Part shown: positions 51,583 through 61,645 of the stretch, in pieces
Layout of the letters: the number at the start of each line of letters is the position of its first letter
How positions within the stretch are numbered: position 1 is the stretch's first letter
Assembly (NCBI RefSeq): GCF_022539315.1
Contig: NC_066316.1
Location: 7,145,501 to 7,209,500, forward strand
Direction of reading: 5' to 3'
Length of the DNA: 64,000 nt
From: Serinus canaria
Lineage: Eukaryota > Chordata > Aves > Passeriformes > Fringillidae
Made by a program: the position numbers and the translations under genes
The notes under the pieces: model-generated
What the model saw: the letters and a program-made list of their open reading frames with translations, nothing else
What the model was told of the DNA's origin: nothing
Databases searched by the model: none

Positions 51583-53419
51583 ATATAATATTTCAGGTAG
51601 CTCCACCTTCCAAGAACTCTGATCACAACTGGTAAGTGGCCACATATGCAAATTTCTAAATCACAAGCAGCAGCTAACTTAAATTTATTGTACTAAATGC
51701 ACCATGGTCAATGATGTCTCCCAATAACCTGGAAAGGGTTTAATCTTCAAGCAGAAGACTACCTCAACAGCAACTTTCCTGCTTTGCCTGCATACTGACC
51801 AGGTTCAGTAATAGTCTTACCAGTGGGAACTAGTGCTGCACAGCTAAAGTTTTAAGATAGCCACATGTGAATCCTCTGACACGTTTCTGATAGCAGCCTT
51901 TAAGAAAATGTAACAAAAGCCCATCTTTGACAGAAGCAACATAAAATAAAACCTCAAACACAACCGTTGGAATGAATGACATTCTGGAATTCTGTTGTAA
52001 CTATTATACCACTACGAAGGTTATCTAGGACTCCTGATACTTTGTGTACTTGTTTTTAATATCTTGTTTCTTCCAATTTGTTCTTTTAGCTCAGCAATCC
52101 CAAATCAAAGACAGTGTCATCTTAAACTCTTGTGTACAGCAAAACATGATTCAGAAATTCACAACTGCCCTGCAGTGCCCTTGTCTTTTGGGGTTTGAAG
52201 TCTGCAAATTAGAAATTCAGGGGGGAAAAAAATTGTGCCTGACTTCATGGCTCTTTTAGCTCCTCAAGTAATCCATAAGGCTTTTCCACTGACATTGTTT
52301 TCCTTTACTGAGACACAGAGAAACAATCTGAACTGAACAATAAATGAGTTCAGTTATCTGAGTACCAATATCTTTCCAATGTATAAGCACACAGAAAAAT
52401 TACGAGTGTACTCCAAGCTTCTGTATCTCACTATTGCTTTGTATTTACAATATAAACTCTTTGGAGAAGAGTCTTCATAAAGCTAATATTTGAAGTATCT
52501 GACTCATCAACAATAAGAACTTCAGCCCATCAGCAATTAAGATGCTGAGTACCATCTATGCACTCCTTTTGTTAAATAACTCTGAAAAACCCTCTCTCAG
52601 TAAATAACCCTGGCTTTGTACTCATAGCCTCTGCAAAACTGAGTACTTTGCTCTTCAATCAGCTGTTCTCACCAATAATACCTGCCTTTCAGACACTCAG
52701 ACTTCTAAGAGTCTTTCAAGTCCAAGGGCTCAGTTAGGCTAGAAGAGCTGAGTGCTAATCCCATTTATTTCATAACTAGTATTAATTTCAAATAAAAAAA
52801 AAAACTCACTTTTCTCTTACTTCAATTCCTCAAGAAAGCTACAATTCAGAGAGACTTATTCAGCTTTTTTTCTTCTGGTCTCAGAGAATTCTCAACAAGA
52901 AGGAGTTAAAAGTATTTTCTTGATCATTATTTCAGTGATATAACATGCATATGTAACCTGGCAATATGTTTGATAATACTCAAACAAAGGACTTGGAAAA
53001 CACTGCTCTAAAACTAGGCTTTTAAGTTCAAAATACTTAAGACCAGAAAGTTTTGGGGATTGCCAACTGTACATGAGGCCAGTCTAAATACACTGCCCCA
53101 CATGTGTCCAGCCCCGCTGGCACTGGAAGGTCTTTGTTCTTCAATGCTATGGAGGGAGACAGACTAAACAAAGTAATAATTGTGACAGATCCACACGATT
53201 GAAAAACTTCTGAAGTATTTGTATTAAAGCACTAAAGAGGACAGAAAAATAAGCACATGTAAGCAGAGGCTCTAAGTGGGCTTCCTGACCTTAGATGGTT
53301 TATGGAAAATTAACTGTCACTCCCAGCTATTAACTCTCCAGTCACTGGGAGTCCAGTACTTGGCTGAAACTCATTGGAGAGTCTTCTGCAGGACAAGTCT
53401 ATTGGAGATATTTCTGCCC

Positions 53420-53775
53420 GACGTCCGGGAGAAATGATGAGGAGGACTCCATCTTATCAGAAGGCGAATTAATTACTGTATTATACTATATATATACTAT
53501 ACTATTATTCTATATTACATTACATCTAATCTGAATCTACCAAGCACTCCCCTGCACAGCATTTCCTGACTGTCAGCCAATAGTCCTGACATACACACCT
53601 GGATTCAACTGGTCAGTGAATCAAAACACACCAGAATCCAATCACCAATTCCCTTCAGGTAAACAATCTTCCACATTGCATTCCACTTGTGAACAACAGA
53701 GGAGCAGTAAATGAGAACTGTTTTTTCTTTCTCTGAGGTTCAGAGAATATGAATCCCAGAAATATTCTTGGGAAG
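53420..53775 (-). mobile_element. Solo LTR, diverged relative of the 410-bp family
   Basis: It begins GAGAAATGATGAGGAGGACT on the plus strand, followed by an A/T-rich TATACTATA stretch. It then shows GTAAACAATCTTCCACATTG and GAGAACTG...TTTCTCTGAGG, in the same order as the LTR copies at 12.8, 26.5, 37.6 and 51.2 kb but clearly diverged from them. Orientation is minus. No internal retroviral sequence adjoins it. Confidence 0.65.
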
Positions 53776-56700
53776 TTGTGCCTTGCTTTTCTCTGTGAGA
53801 AGAGAAATGCGGCTTCACAAGTCCGCTCCAGTTTTGCTGCTCACCAACACAAGGATAAAGCTCTGCACTTGGGGACTCTCCCTCCTGATCCATCTTCTTT
53901 GCTCCATGAAAAGAGCAAGATCCAATTTTAAAGCCTGCATACCCCATTTATTCTCACTTCTGTGTATAAAGCTGTGCAAAAACCACTGAAGAGGAGGTGT
54001 GAGATAGAAAGACAAGCCCAGGAACTACTTAACAGTCATCCAGGTCTAGTCTTACCTTCCCACTGAAGCAAGATTTCCCCTAATGACTTTCTTAAAAGGT
54101 ATTAGCTCTATCCAACTGCCTGAGCCTCAGGAGATTCCTACACAACCTGCACTATCCCACCAGCAGTAATTCCTTAGATACTGTTTAAGCTGATCCATTA
54201 TTAGCTTCATTCCATTACTCCAGAGATATTTAGAAGGAGCCATAACTAAGAATTTAATTTCTCTTTTGAGCATTTAAGCCCTGAAAATACATTTAGATTT
54301 GCATCTCCTAATCTATTCTGGTAGTTATAACACATAGAGTACACATGTAGCTTGATATTCTTTGAATCAAGGACTCCATCATTTTTGTTGATCTTTTCCA
54401 ATCTAATTCAGTTAATGAGGTTCCAGAAACAGGATTTCAGGAGATATTAACACAAGGGCTTGCTGGGGGAAGCACCAACCACAGCTTCAGTGCTTAGCTC
54501 TGAACTGTATTTGCAAACAAGGATTACACTGAGAGTGCAACACACTCCTAAGTTCAAATCCCTTGCTTCTAAGCAGAAAACCTTCAAAAATTAACCACTG
54601 AGAGAAAGAGCATAGAAAGAAGAGGAAAACGAGTCACTAACATTTAAAGACCATGTACTTCAGCATCGATGAGAAACTGTAGAGAAAGAAACACCAGCGA
54701 GTGCTGGCATTCTCCAGTGCTAAACCTCTAAGTTTCAGCTCCCTAAGTTTCTCTAACCACTAAGTTTCAGCTCCCTTGAGCTGCTGACATTTGCTATTGT
54801 GGAAAAGGCTAAGGAGAGTCCAACAAGTTTCTCTAGAATATCCTGACCTGTGGCATCCAAACTCCCAGTCAGCTCTTATCCTTGCTGATGGCTTCTCTAT
54901 TTGACTTAACTTCTTATTTCAGCAAAGGACACTCTCCTCAGACCCTGCTCCTTAACCCAGCTGTCCAGTACTGTGTTTTACCACCCCTTACCAAACACAT
55001 GGTTAGACCATCTTCAGTTTATGCTCTTCAGAAGAGCATCTGTTCTGCTTTACACCTGCAATGTTCTCCTCAAACTCCTAAGATAACTTGGGTGGTTTTT
55101 TCCTCACCTCCCAACTGCTTTTTCCATTCCTGTATAAACAGACCTGAACTATTTGGATACCACTATTTACTACTCTTACACAAGAAAATAAAAAGCCTTA
55201 AAATGTATTAATTGTAAGATTTCTGACAGCTCTTATTCTTATATATGACAACCAACACTTTTCTGTAAGGCCACAAGGCTCTGGTTTTTTGGTTTTTTTT
55301 TTTTTAATTTTCTAGTCCTTCAAGTCAATGCTCTGCTGTGAGCAAGTTGTTGCTTCTACTTCAGTTGCTTCAGGAGCAGGTTCTCCAGCCTTTCCTCATT
55401 TTTTAATGGTCTGTCTACACCCTTATAACCCAGCTTACTACACCCCTTTCTCAAATATATGATCTGCTAGATACCATTTAAAGGACCCTCACAATATACA
55501 GCACCCATGATTCCTAGCAAACACTCAATTGCATCTTCATTCCAGAACTACAGACAGCAACAACAACAGCCCAGCTACTATCTCTTTGACATTTATAATC
55601 CTTGAGAGCATTTTTAACTAAACACAAATGTTTATGTCATAGCTTATTGCTGATGTCTGTTCTCAAATAACACATTCTCACCATGTCTGACATCAAGTAC
55701 CACCAAAACCAGGGAGCAACAGTCCCTGCAGAACAGGTACATCTGCATGTCCTGCTCACCCCTCTTTACTCTCAAGTTTTACATCTTGAACATGTGGCCA
55801 CACAAAAATCATGTCATTTCACCTAAAGGGTAAGACACAGATCAGATTCCCCACTTTGTAACCCACAGCTGAATCCCCAGGTAGGGATTATTAAGGAGAG
55901 ATGACATGGACATTGTCAGGCTGATGTTCACTCCTCTGCTCCTCCCTGTAGTAGAGGACCTATCCTGAGAAGATTCATGACCATACTGTAGAATAGAACA
56001 CTCCCTACAGTTCATTCCTTTTGAAGAGGTGAAAGAGAGAACGTAAAAACATTTCTTGATGTATCTTACAAAACTAAAACACTTTTTCTTTCAGACTTCA
56101 AGCACTCTTAGTATCAAGTTTACATGATCCAAGAGTTTGGATCAGTCTACACCACTATGCACTGACCCAGTGCCAACAACAGCAGCAGCACACTGATGAA
56201 GGGGCTTACATGTACATATATGCACAGCTTACTTTCAGGGAGAGAAATGTTTCAAAGGAAAAATCTGCCAGAGGTTATGAAATATGTTCAAGGTTCTGAA
56301 CACAAAATGTGGCAAGGTAAAAAAGCCACACTCGGAACAGTTATTTCATCTTACCAACTCAGCAAAGGAAATTTTTACTAGATTCAAACTCAACCACATA
56401 AAAAGGCAGAGGCAAGACAGATATACATTCACCCCAAGCACACCAGAGCCTCACCCCATGCTTAAGGATCTTTCAACTTCTACATCTTTCTATAGTAGAG
56501 GAATTGTACATGATTATGAATCAAGCACCATTATTAAAATGGAAGTTCAAACAGTTACCATAGGAAATAGCAGACTCAGCTGGCTGATAAATGGCTTATC
56601 CTCATTGGTACAGTAGTTCAGAAAGTGACAGTGTTGCAACACTTGGCTATATTTAAGCTCTGAGTTTTGTTATCTGAGATCACTCTGGACACCTCTAAAG

Positions 56701-58384
56701 AGCAACAACCAGTAGTGAGTGTTTGGAAACAGATGCAGTAAAAATTTCCCTATCTACTTCAGAGACAGATATGGTATTTAGCTATGAGTCCTTCCTTCTA
56801 ATCACTCCATCATTCCTTATTTCACCTGTGATACATTATTGTTACACACATTTTGTCAAAACACTGTCTTTATAAGTTTATTAAAATTAAAAATGTACAC
56901 AGTGACTTGAAAATGAAAAATATACAGTAACTCATACTTAAAAACTTGTAATTTATGAGACACCAATTTATTCCCTCTTCCCTGCACTGACAATCTTATA
57001 ATACATTTTCCATGCATGTTTTTTGCTTCTCAATTCTAAAAAGCATGGATATTTAATTATAAATTTCATACTCCCAGTAAGTTCCTACCTAAACTACTTG
57101 TAAACATTTAGAATGGAAATAAAGAATTCAGGTGACTCTTCACTGTTTACCTGTTTATTTCCTTTTCCTGCTACAAAAACATTCCATTCATTCCTTGTGA
57201 AACAAAACAGCTTTTTTATATCTCTGTCCTCTGCATTGCTCCATTAACTTGAACCATTGAAAACTCTGCTATTGATACTACAGCCTGGATTGTGCAAGCA
57301 GTTAAAGATAAGATATTGGTTGTAGATTTCCCAAGGCACTCTGCCTCCAGCTCTGCAAGCAGAGGAGTTGCTTACACTTACAGGTGTAACCCAGAATTTA
57401 TCCAAGAGGGCCAGCCTTATATCTAATGAATAATCACACAGACTTATTTGTGGATTAAAGTATCAGATCTTAGCCCAAACAAATCCCAGAGTCACTCAAA
57501 AGCCATCTCTATGCAATAGAACATACTTTCTCTGTCTCCCCACTACCAAACAGAAAAGCTTTTAATCCTCATGCCATACACCCAAGCTCACTCCCCTTCT
57601 ATCCAATGACAAAAACCAAGGCTTCAGCCAGCTGAAGGTTTTTTTGCTGCCTTTACAGAAACTTACAGCTGTAAGCACAGACTTAAGGGCTGTCATGGCA
57701 ATTCAGTGTTGAATGAGGGAAACCAAAGGACAGATGCAGACTCACCAAGTAACTGAACTTTCTCAGCTCATGCTACAGCTGGTTTCAAAGCAGTAACTGT
57801 AAAGCCATTAGACATACTTCCATTACATTATGCAGAGATAGAATCAAAATATTTCAGTGTAACATCTGTGTAACACAATTTGGGATGTTACTCCAAGAAT
57901 GGTTAAGGACTTGACAGGTCAAGCCAGAGAAAATTAGGACTAAAAATAAATCACAGAAGAAAGCAAAAAGGTTTGTTAGCTAAGCAATAGAACAGTAAAT
58001 AATCCTTAAACAACCCTCTCCCCATCACGTTTCATTCCAAAATCCTTATTCATGACTTAGTGCACAATTAGCAGTGCTGTGACACCACACAGGGCAACTG
58101 CTCCCTAATGCAGGAGTCTTCCCACAACCATTCATCAACTGGGTCTTCTCTAATTAAAAATGACTCATGAAATAAGCTGCACTATATTATTAAACTTCAA
58201 ACAAACCGAAGCAAATTTAACTAAACTAACTCCATACAGTGTCATGGTAAGGATTTTGAAATCTAGTGCTGGAGAAGGAACACCTGGTTGTAAAGATCCT
58301 TTGAATAGGTGAAAAGGCCTTTCCTCTGTAAAATTCTCCAGGGATCCAAAAAGGCAAAGGGAGTACAGCTGAGAGAAGACATAG

Positions 58385-58478
58385 GCAAGGGAACACTTGC
58401 CAAGGTGCCCCTGCCTTGGCAGGAGGGCTGCACTAGATGATCTCCAGGGGCCACTTCAGAAAAATATGATTACTGCTC
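58385..58478 (+). mobile_element. CR1 LINE 3' fragment
   Basis: Contains TGGCAGGAGGGCTGCACTAG then ATGATCTCCAGGGGCCACTT, matching the conserved CR1 3' end (GGCAGG..TTGGACTAGATGATCTCCAGAGGTCC). It is on the plus strand, antisense to KIF16B, and degenerate at the extreme 3' end. Confidence 0.75.
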
Positions 58479-59797
58479 CTGGCTTACAGTTCAGCATGCC
58501 TTTCCTACTGCAAGAAGAAAAGCTATTGGATCCTCCCAGGGTTAGAGTTTTACAAAATACATTGTGAGTCCAGCAGTGACTGATAGAGAGGAACACCAGT
58601 GACTCCAGGGCTGGCTCTCACACCAAACACCAACTGTGCCTCTAAAAAAAAAATCAATAAAAGCAACATCCCAGGGCACTAAATCCAGCTTCCTTATAGT
58701 GTTTCATAAACACCTAACAGCATCCCATAAACTCCAAGGTTTTAGCAATTTAAACTGGTAGGTTCTTCACAGTTTGCATGGTCAGACACCAGTTTTCAGA
58801 GTAAGCCTGCCTGCTGCCACACAGCTGTGACAATAAACCATTTTCTCAGCTTGCCCCTTGCACCACACTCAGCCTCTGTCTGCCCTGCTCTTAGGTTTGC
58901 CCTTTTCCATTGTGTCACAAACCATTTTCATCATTTTCTTGGTATGCTCAGATCCAGTCCCATCCAAGTTATCCTCCCACATGCAACAGAGTCACCATGT
59001 GCAGAGTCTTTGATATCCCTTTACATTTGCAAACTTACACTCACAGGTCTGTGTTTCCACTGCCTGTCACAATTACCATCCCTCTCTTCTGCCATGTGCT
59101 TTCCATCCCTGTGACTCTTTTGTCTCTTAGTAGACCACAGGTACACTCCTCCTGCAAAACTTCTCCATGCTACCAAAACATTGCACATGACAAGTCTTAT
59201 CAATACCCTGAAGACCTTTAACAACTGTTGTCAGAGATTCTTGAAGGAAAAGCGGAGTGTATATATAGAAAAATTTTTTAAATTTTTAAGAACCATATTG
59301 TTAGACCTGAGGGAGAGGGCAGGGGGAAGCAAAAGGGTGTGACAAGATTATTCACCAACCCAGACCTCCAACCACCTAAATTATTCAAAACCAGCCTGCA
59401 GTATTTTCCCCTTCCTACCTTCATCAGTTCTGTTCTCCTAAGATTTGTCTTTCCCTCACTGAAAATAACAAGATCTTGAGCAGCTTTCAGAATGTGACAA
59501 ATTGTGTGTTTTAAAGACCTGAATCACATCCAGTGAGAGGAACAGCAGGAGCCTGATGGGCTTTAAACCACTTTTCTTTTAAACTGGCTGCACGACTTCA
59601 GAACAAGGGAAGAGGAAGAGCACTGGCAGTAGAGTCAGACAGTTTTCCACATATGGTTCCTAAATTAGACCATTAACTCTGTCGTGCATATTATGCACAT
59701 ATTTCATGAAAGAAAACGGTGTTTATTTCCCAGACACATCTCAGGAAGTGGGTGATGAACTCCTGTCCATACAGTAAAAGCAGCAGACTGCCTGGTT

Positions 59798-59801
<4 letters not shown>

Positions 59802-59861
<60 letters not shown>

Positions 59862-59939
59862 CACACACACACACACATATATATATTTAGATAGATATAT
59901 AGATAGATATAGATATATAGATTGATATAGATATACATG
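59802..59939. repeat. Compound microsatellite in intron 1, (TA)n(GA)n(CA)n(GATA)n
   Basis: Consecutive blocks: about 14 TA units, about 15 GA units (59829-59859), about 8 AC units, then an imperfect TAGA/GATA array. It lies about 450 bp downstream of exon 1 and is likely highly length-polymorphic. Confidence 0.95.
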
Positions 59940-60395
59940 TTTTGAGCATAAGCTGATAACCTTTAACCACGATGGCTCCAAATTAACTAGACAACAATCT
60001 CCCTCTCTCAAGCAGGTAGAAAAGGCTGCTGTTTCCACATAAAGTAAGTTTCTGGCACATTTTAGAAGCATGACTGTATAAACATCCTTAGCAGGTCCTC
60101 CTCTCAGTTTTCTATCTTCACCAGAGTAACTTTCCCGTCATTACAGAAGGACCAAAGCAACTTCCCAGGCAAGGACCCGCTGCTCTCCGCTTCACCGGGA
60201 GCCACTTCCCAACCTCCCCGGGAGGAGAAGAGCCCCGAGCAGGGCAGAGCGGCTGAGCCGAGCGCCGGGAGCCCCCGAACGCCCGGCAGAGCTCCGCCCC
60301 CGGTGCGGCTGTCACCGCCCGAACACGGAGCCGCGACACCGTGCTCCCCGCACCCCTTGTCAGCGACACCGGCTCCGCGGCGGCCCCACACTCAC

Positions 60396-60442
60396 CGGCG
60401 GTTCATTGGCCGCACCCGCACGGCCACCTTCACGGAGGCCAT
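60396..60442 (-). CDS. KIF16B: KIF16B coding exon 1 (start codon, beta-1 strand of motor)
   Basis: Encodes MASVKVAVRVRPMNR plus two bases of the next Arg codon, the invariant N-terminal strand of a kinesin motor (VAVRVRP). The start is secure: reading upstream in frame, the second codon before the ATG is TGA, so no longer in-frame N-terminus exists. The context GCCATGG is a strong Kozak match. The donor is CG|GTGAGT (phase 2). The exon sits in a CpG-rich island. An additional out-of-frame ATG lies seven bases upstream. Confidence 0.96.
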
Positions 60443-60449
60443 GGCTCAT
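60443..60449 (-). promoter_or_regulatory. Out-of-frame upstream ATG overlapping the KIF16B start
   Basis: The leader reads ATGAGCCATGGCC, so an ATG at 60449-60447 precedes the main ATG by seven bases in the +1 frame. After splicing of exon 1 to exon 2 this frame runs 22 codons and stops at TAA inside exon 2. The same TGA seen here in the main frame defines the KIF16B start. Confidence 0.75.
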
Positions 60450-60525
60450 CCCGGCCGGCCCGAGCTGTCCCGCGGCACCGCCCCGCCCGCCGCGACCGAG
60501 CGAGGCCACCCCCAGCCTAGGCCGG

Positions 60526-60539
60526 GTCGCTATGGCGAC
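60526..60539. promoter_or_regulatory. RFX-like X-box palindrome
   Basis: GTCGCTATGGCGAC is an inverted repeat of GTCGC/GCGAC around TATG and resembles the RFX X-box consensus (GTNRCC-N(0-3)-RGYAAC). It lies 84 bp upstream of the KIF16B ATG, in the promoter island. Binding is inferred from the motif only. Confidence 0.4.
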
Positions 60540-60623
60540 CGCCAGCCTGCCCCGGCGGGCCGTACGGCGGCCGCGCAGGGACAAAACGCCTCTCGCCGTT
60601 GGTGTGCCCGGCCGCGCTGGGGC

Positions 60624-60663
60624 GGGGAAGAAGGAGGAGGAAGAAGAGGAGGAGGAGGAGGAG
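60624..60663 (+). repeat. Uninterrupted purine tract (GGA/GAA)
   Basis: Forty purines in a row made of AAG, AGG and GGA triplets, about 180-220 bp upstream of the KIF16B ATG. On the gene's sense strand it is a pyrimidine tract. Such tracts can form triplex DNA and bind GA- or CT-binding factors. Confidence 0.85.
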
Positions 60664-60710
60664 CTTTGAGAGGAGGGGTAGAAATAGGTGCTGGGGGTGG
60701 GCGGATGGGA

Positions 60711-60827
60711 ATTTTCTATATATTTCTATATATTTCTATATATTTCTATTTGCTATATTTATTTATTGCAGAAGTGTATGCTTCTATACATACATACACA
60801 CACACACAGACACATATATATATACAT

Positions 60828-60860
<33 letters not shown>

Positions 60861-60955
60861 CATATATACACACACACATATACACACACAGACACAAACA
60901 CATATATACATACCTACATATACACACAAACATACATATATATACACACACATGC

Positions 60956-61003
<48 letters not shown>
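60711..61003. repeat. Compound microsatellite upstream of the promoter
   Basis: It begins with a ~10-bp tandem repeat (TATATATTTC type, 60711-60750). Mixed (CA)n/(TA)n blocks follow, ending in (AT)n then about 16 units of TG (60970-61001). The CA blocks and the final TG block are mutually complementary, so the tract can fold into a long hairpin. Confidence 0.95.
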
Positions 61004-61024
61004 TCATATCTCTGCACGTATATC

Positions 61025-61275
61025 ACAGAATTGCAGGTTCAATTAGTTTAGAAAAGACCTCTGAGATCACAGAGTCCAACATTTAACCAAACACCATCGT
61101 GCCAGCTAGACCAAGGCATGCCCAGTCTTTCAAACACTTCTAGGGACAGTAACCCCCCTGTCTAATCTCCCTTTCTGTGAAGAAACTTCCTAAAGTCCAA
61201 CATGAACCTCCCCTGGTGTGGCTTAAGACCCTAAAGGGGTCAGCCCCACCTGGCTGCAACCTTTTGTCAGGAAAC
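61025..61275 (-). mobile_element. CR1 LINE 3' fragment
   Basis: The plus strand reads TCACAGAATTGCAGGTTCAA... followed by GAAAAGACCTCTGAGATCAC and AGTCCAAC, the reverse complement of a CR1 3' tail, so the element is on the minus strand. It continues through the CCAACATGAACCTCCCCTGG region typical of CR1 reverse-transcriptase-distal sequence. It is 5'-truncated, as usual for CR1, and sits between two microsatellite blocks. Confidence 0.85.
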
Positions 61276-61280
61276 CACTT

Positions 61281-61600
61281 GTTTATATATGCACATATGC
61301 ATATATATATATATATATATATATACCCCCATATATACATACATATATGTGTACATATACAGCCCTCTGTATATGTATATATTCATATATATACATATAT
61401 ATTTTTGAATTTTATATTTATATATATAAATATATAACTCCCTATTACACATAGATTTTTTTTAATATAGGGTTATATATCTATTTAATATAGAGAGCAT
61501 ATATATATATTATATATACCTTTATCTATAGATGGGGAAGATAGCTCTATATTTCTATTTATCTCTGTATCTGTCATTTATATCTATATGTTTCTGCTTA
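61281..61600. repeat. AT-rich microsatellite cluster
   Basis: Long runs of TATA interspersed with CATA, GTAT and TTTATA steps, reaching the next CR1 scrap. A CR1 fragment separates it from the 60.7-61.0 kb microsatellite. Confidence 0.85.
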
Positions 61601-61601
61601 T

Positions 61602-61645
61602 ATCATAGAATTATTAGGATTGGAAGGGTGGTGCCAGAGGATGTG
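61602..61645 (-). mobile_element. Short CR1 3'-end scrap
   Basis: ATCATAGAATTATTAGGATT followed by GGAAGGGTGG resembles the terminal CR1 tail. Only about 40 bp are recognisable, so the call is tentative. Confidence 0.4.

Larger units (their letters stand above)
46737..60395 (-). other. KIF16B: KIF16B intron 1 (13.7 kb)
   Basis: Donor G|GTGAGTGTGG near 60395 and acceptor TTTTTTTCAG at 46737. It contains a CpG-rich 5' end, a compound microsatellite (59.8 kb), a CR1 tail (58.4 kb), two LTR copies (53.4 and 51.2 kb) and an LTR-like block (49.1 kb). I saw no additional exon, RNA gene or pseudogene in the remainder. Confidence 0.85.
179..60442 (-). other. KIF16B: KIF16B gene, 5' 14 coding exons (kinesin-3 motor, partial at 3' side)
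   Basis: This is the span from the initiator codon to the last coding exon visible. Fourteen exons were assembled by hand; they read through in one frame for 1474 nt (491 codons plus one base) with GT-AG introns throughout. The protein aligns essentially residue for residue with the N-terminal third of human KIF16B as I know it (motor, neck, start of FHA). KIF16B is a plus-end-directed kinesin-3 that binds PI(3)P on early endosomes through a C-terminal PX domain, and that part of the gene lies off the left edge. Intron sizes from the 5' end are about 13.7, 1.0, 3.2, 5.4, 0.51, 0.58, 0.57, 0.15, 3.4, 1.8, 4.2, 23.9 and 0.54 kb. The nearest alternative would be another kinesin-3 paralogue, but the MASVKVAVRVRPMNRR start and the SRSH/FHA-proximal residues fit KIF16B best. 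Confidence 0.97.
60150..60690 (-). promoter_or_regulatory. KIF16B: CpG-rich promoter / exon 1 island of KIF16B
   Basis: GC-rich, CpG-dense stretch in an otherwise AT-rich window, centred on exon 1. No TATA box is evident just upstream of the ATG. GC boxes (Sp-type) are visible at 60478-60491 (CCGCCCCGCCCGCC) and 60619-60627 (GGGGCGGGG). It has the composition of a broad housekeeping-type promoter; the transcription start cannot be fixed from sequence alone. Confidence 0.75.

Noticed and set aside
54725..54778. Local repeat of CTAAGTTTCAGCTCCCT in intron 1
   Set aside because: Only two short copies about 32 bp apart, a minor replication slippage product with no further structure.
59691..60071. 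Minus-strand frame of 126 codons over the intron 1 microsatellite
   Set aside because: Its core is (TA)n/(GA)n/(CA)n read as Ile-Tyr, Ser-Leu and Val-Cys repeats, not a protein.
60303..61046. Plus-strand open frame of about 247 codons crossing the promoter
   Set aside because: It is created by a stop-poor CpG island fused to CA/TA/TG microsatellite translated as Tyr-Ile-His repeats. It runs antisense through exon 1 and has no domain.
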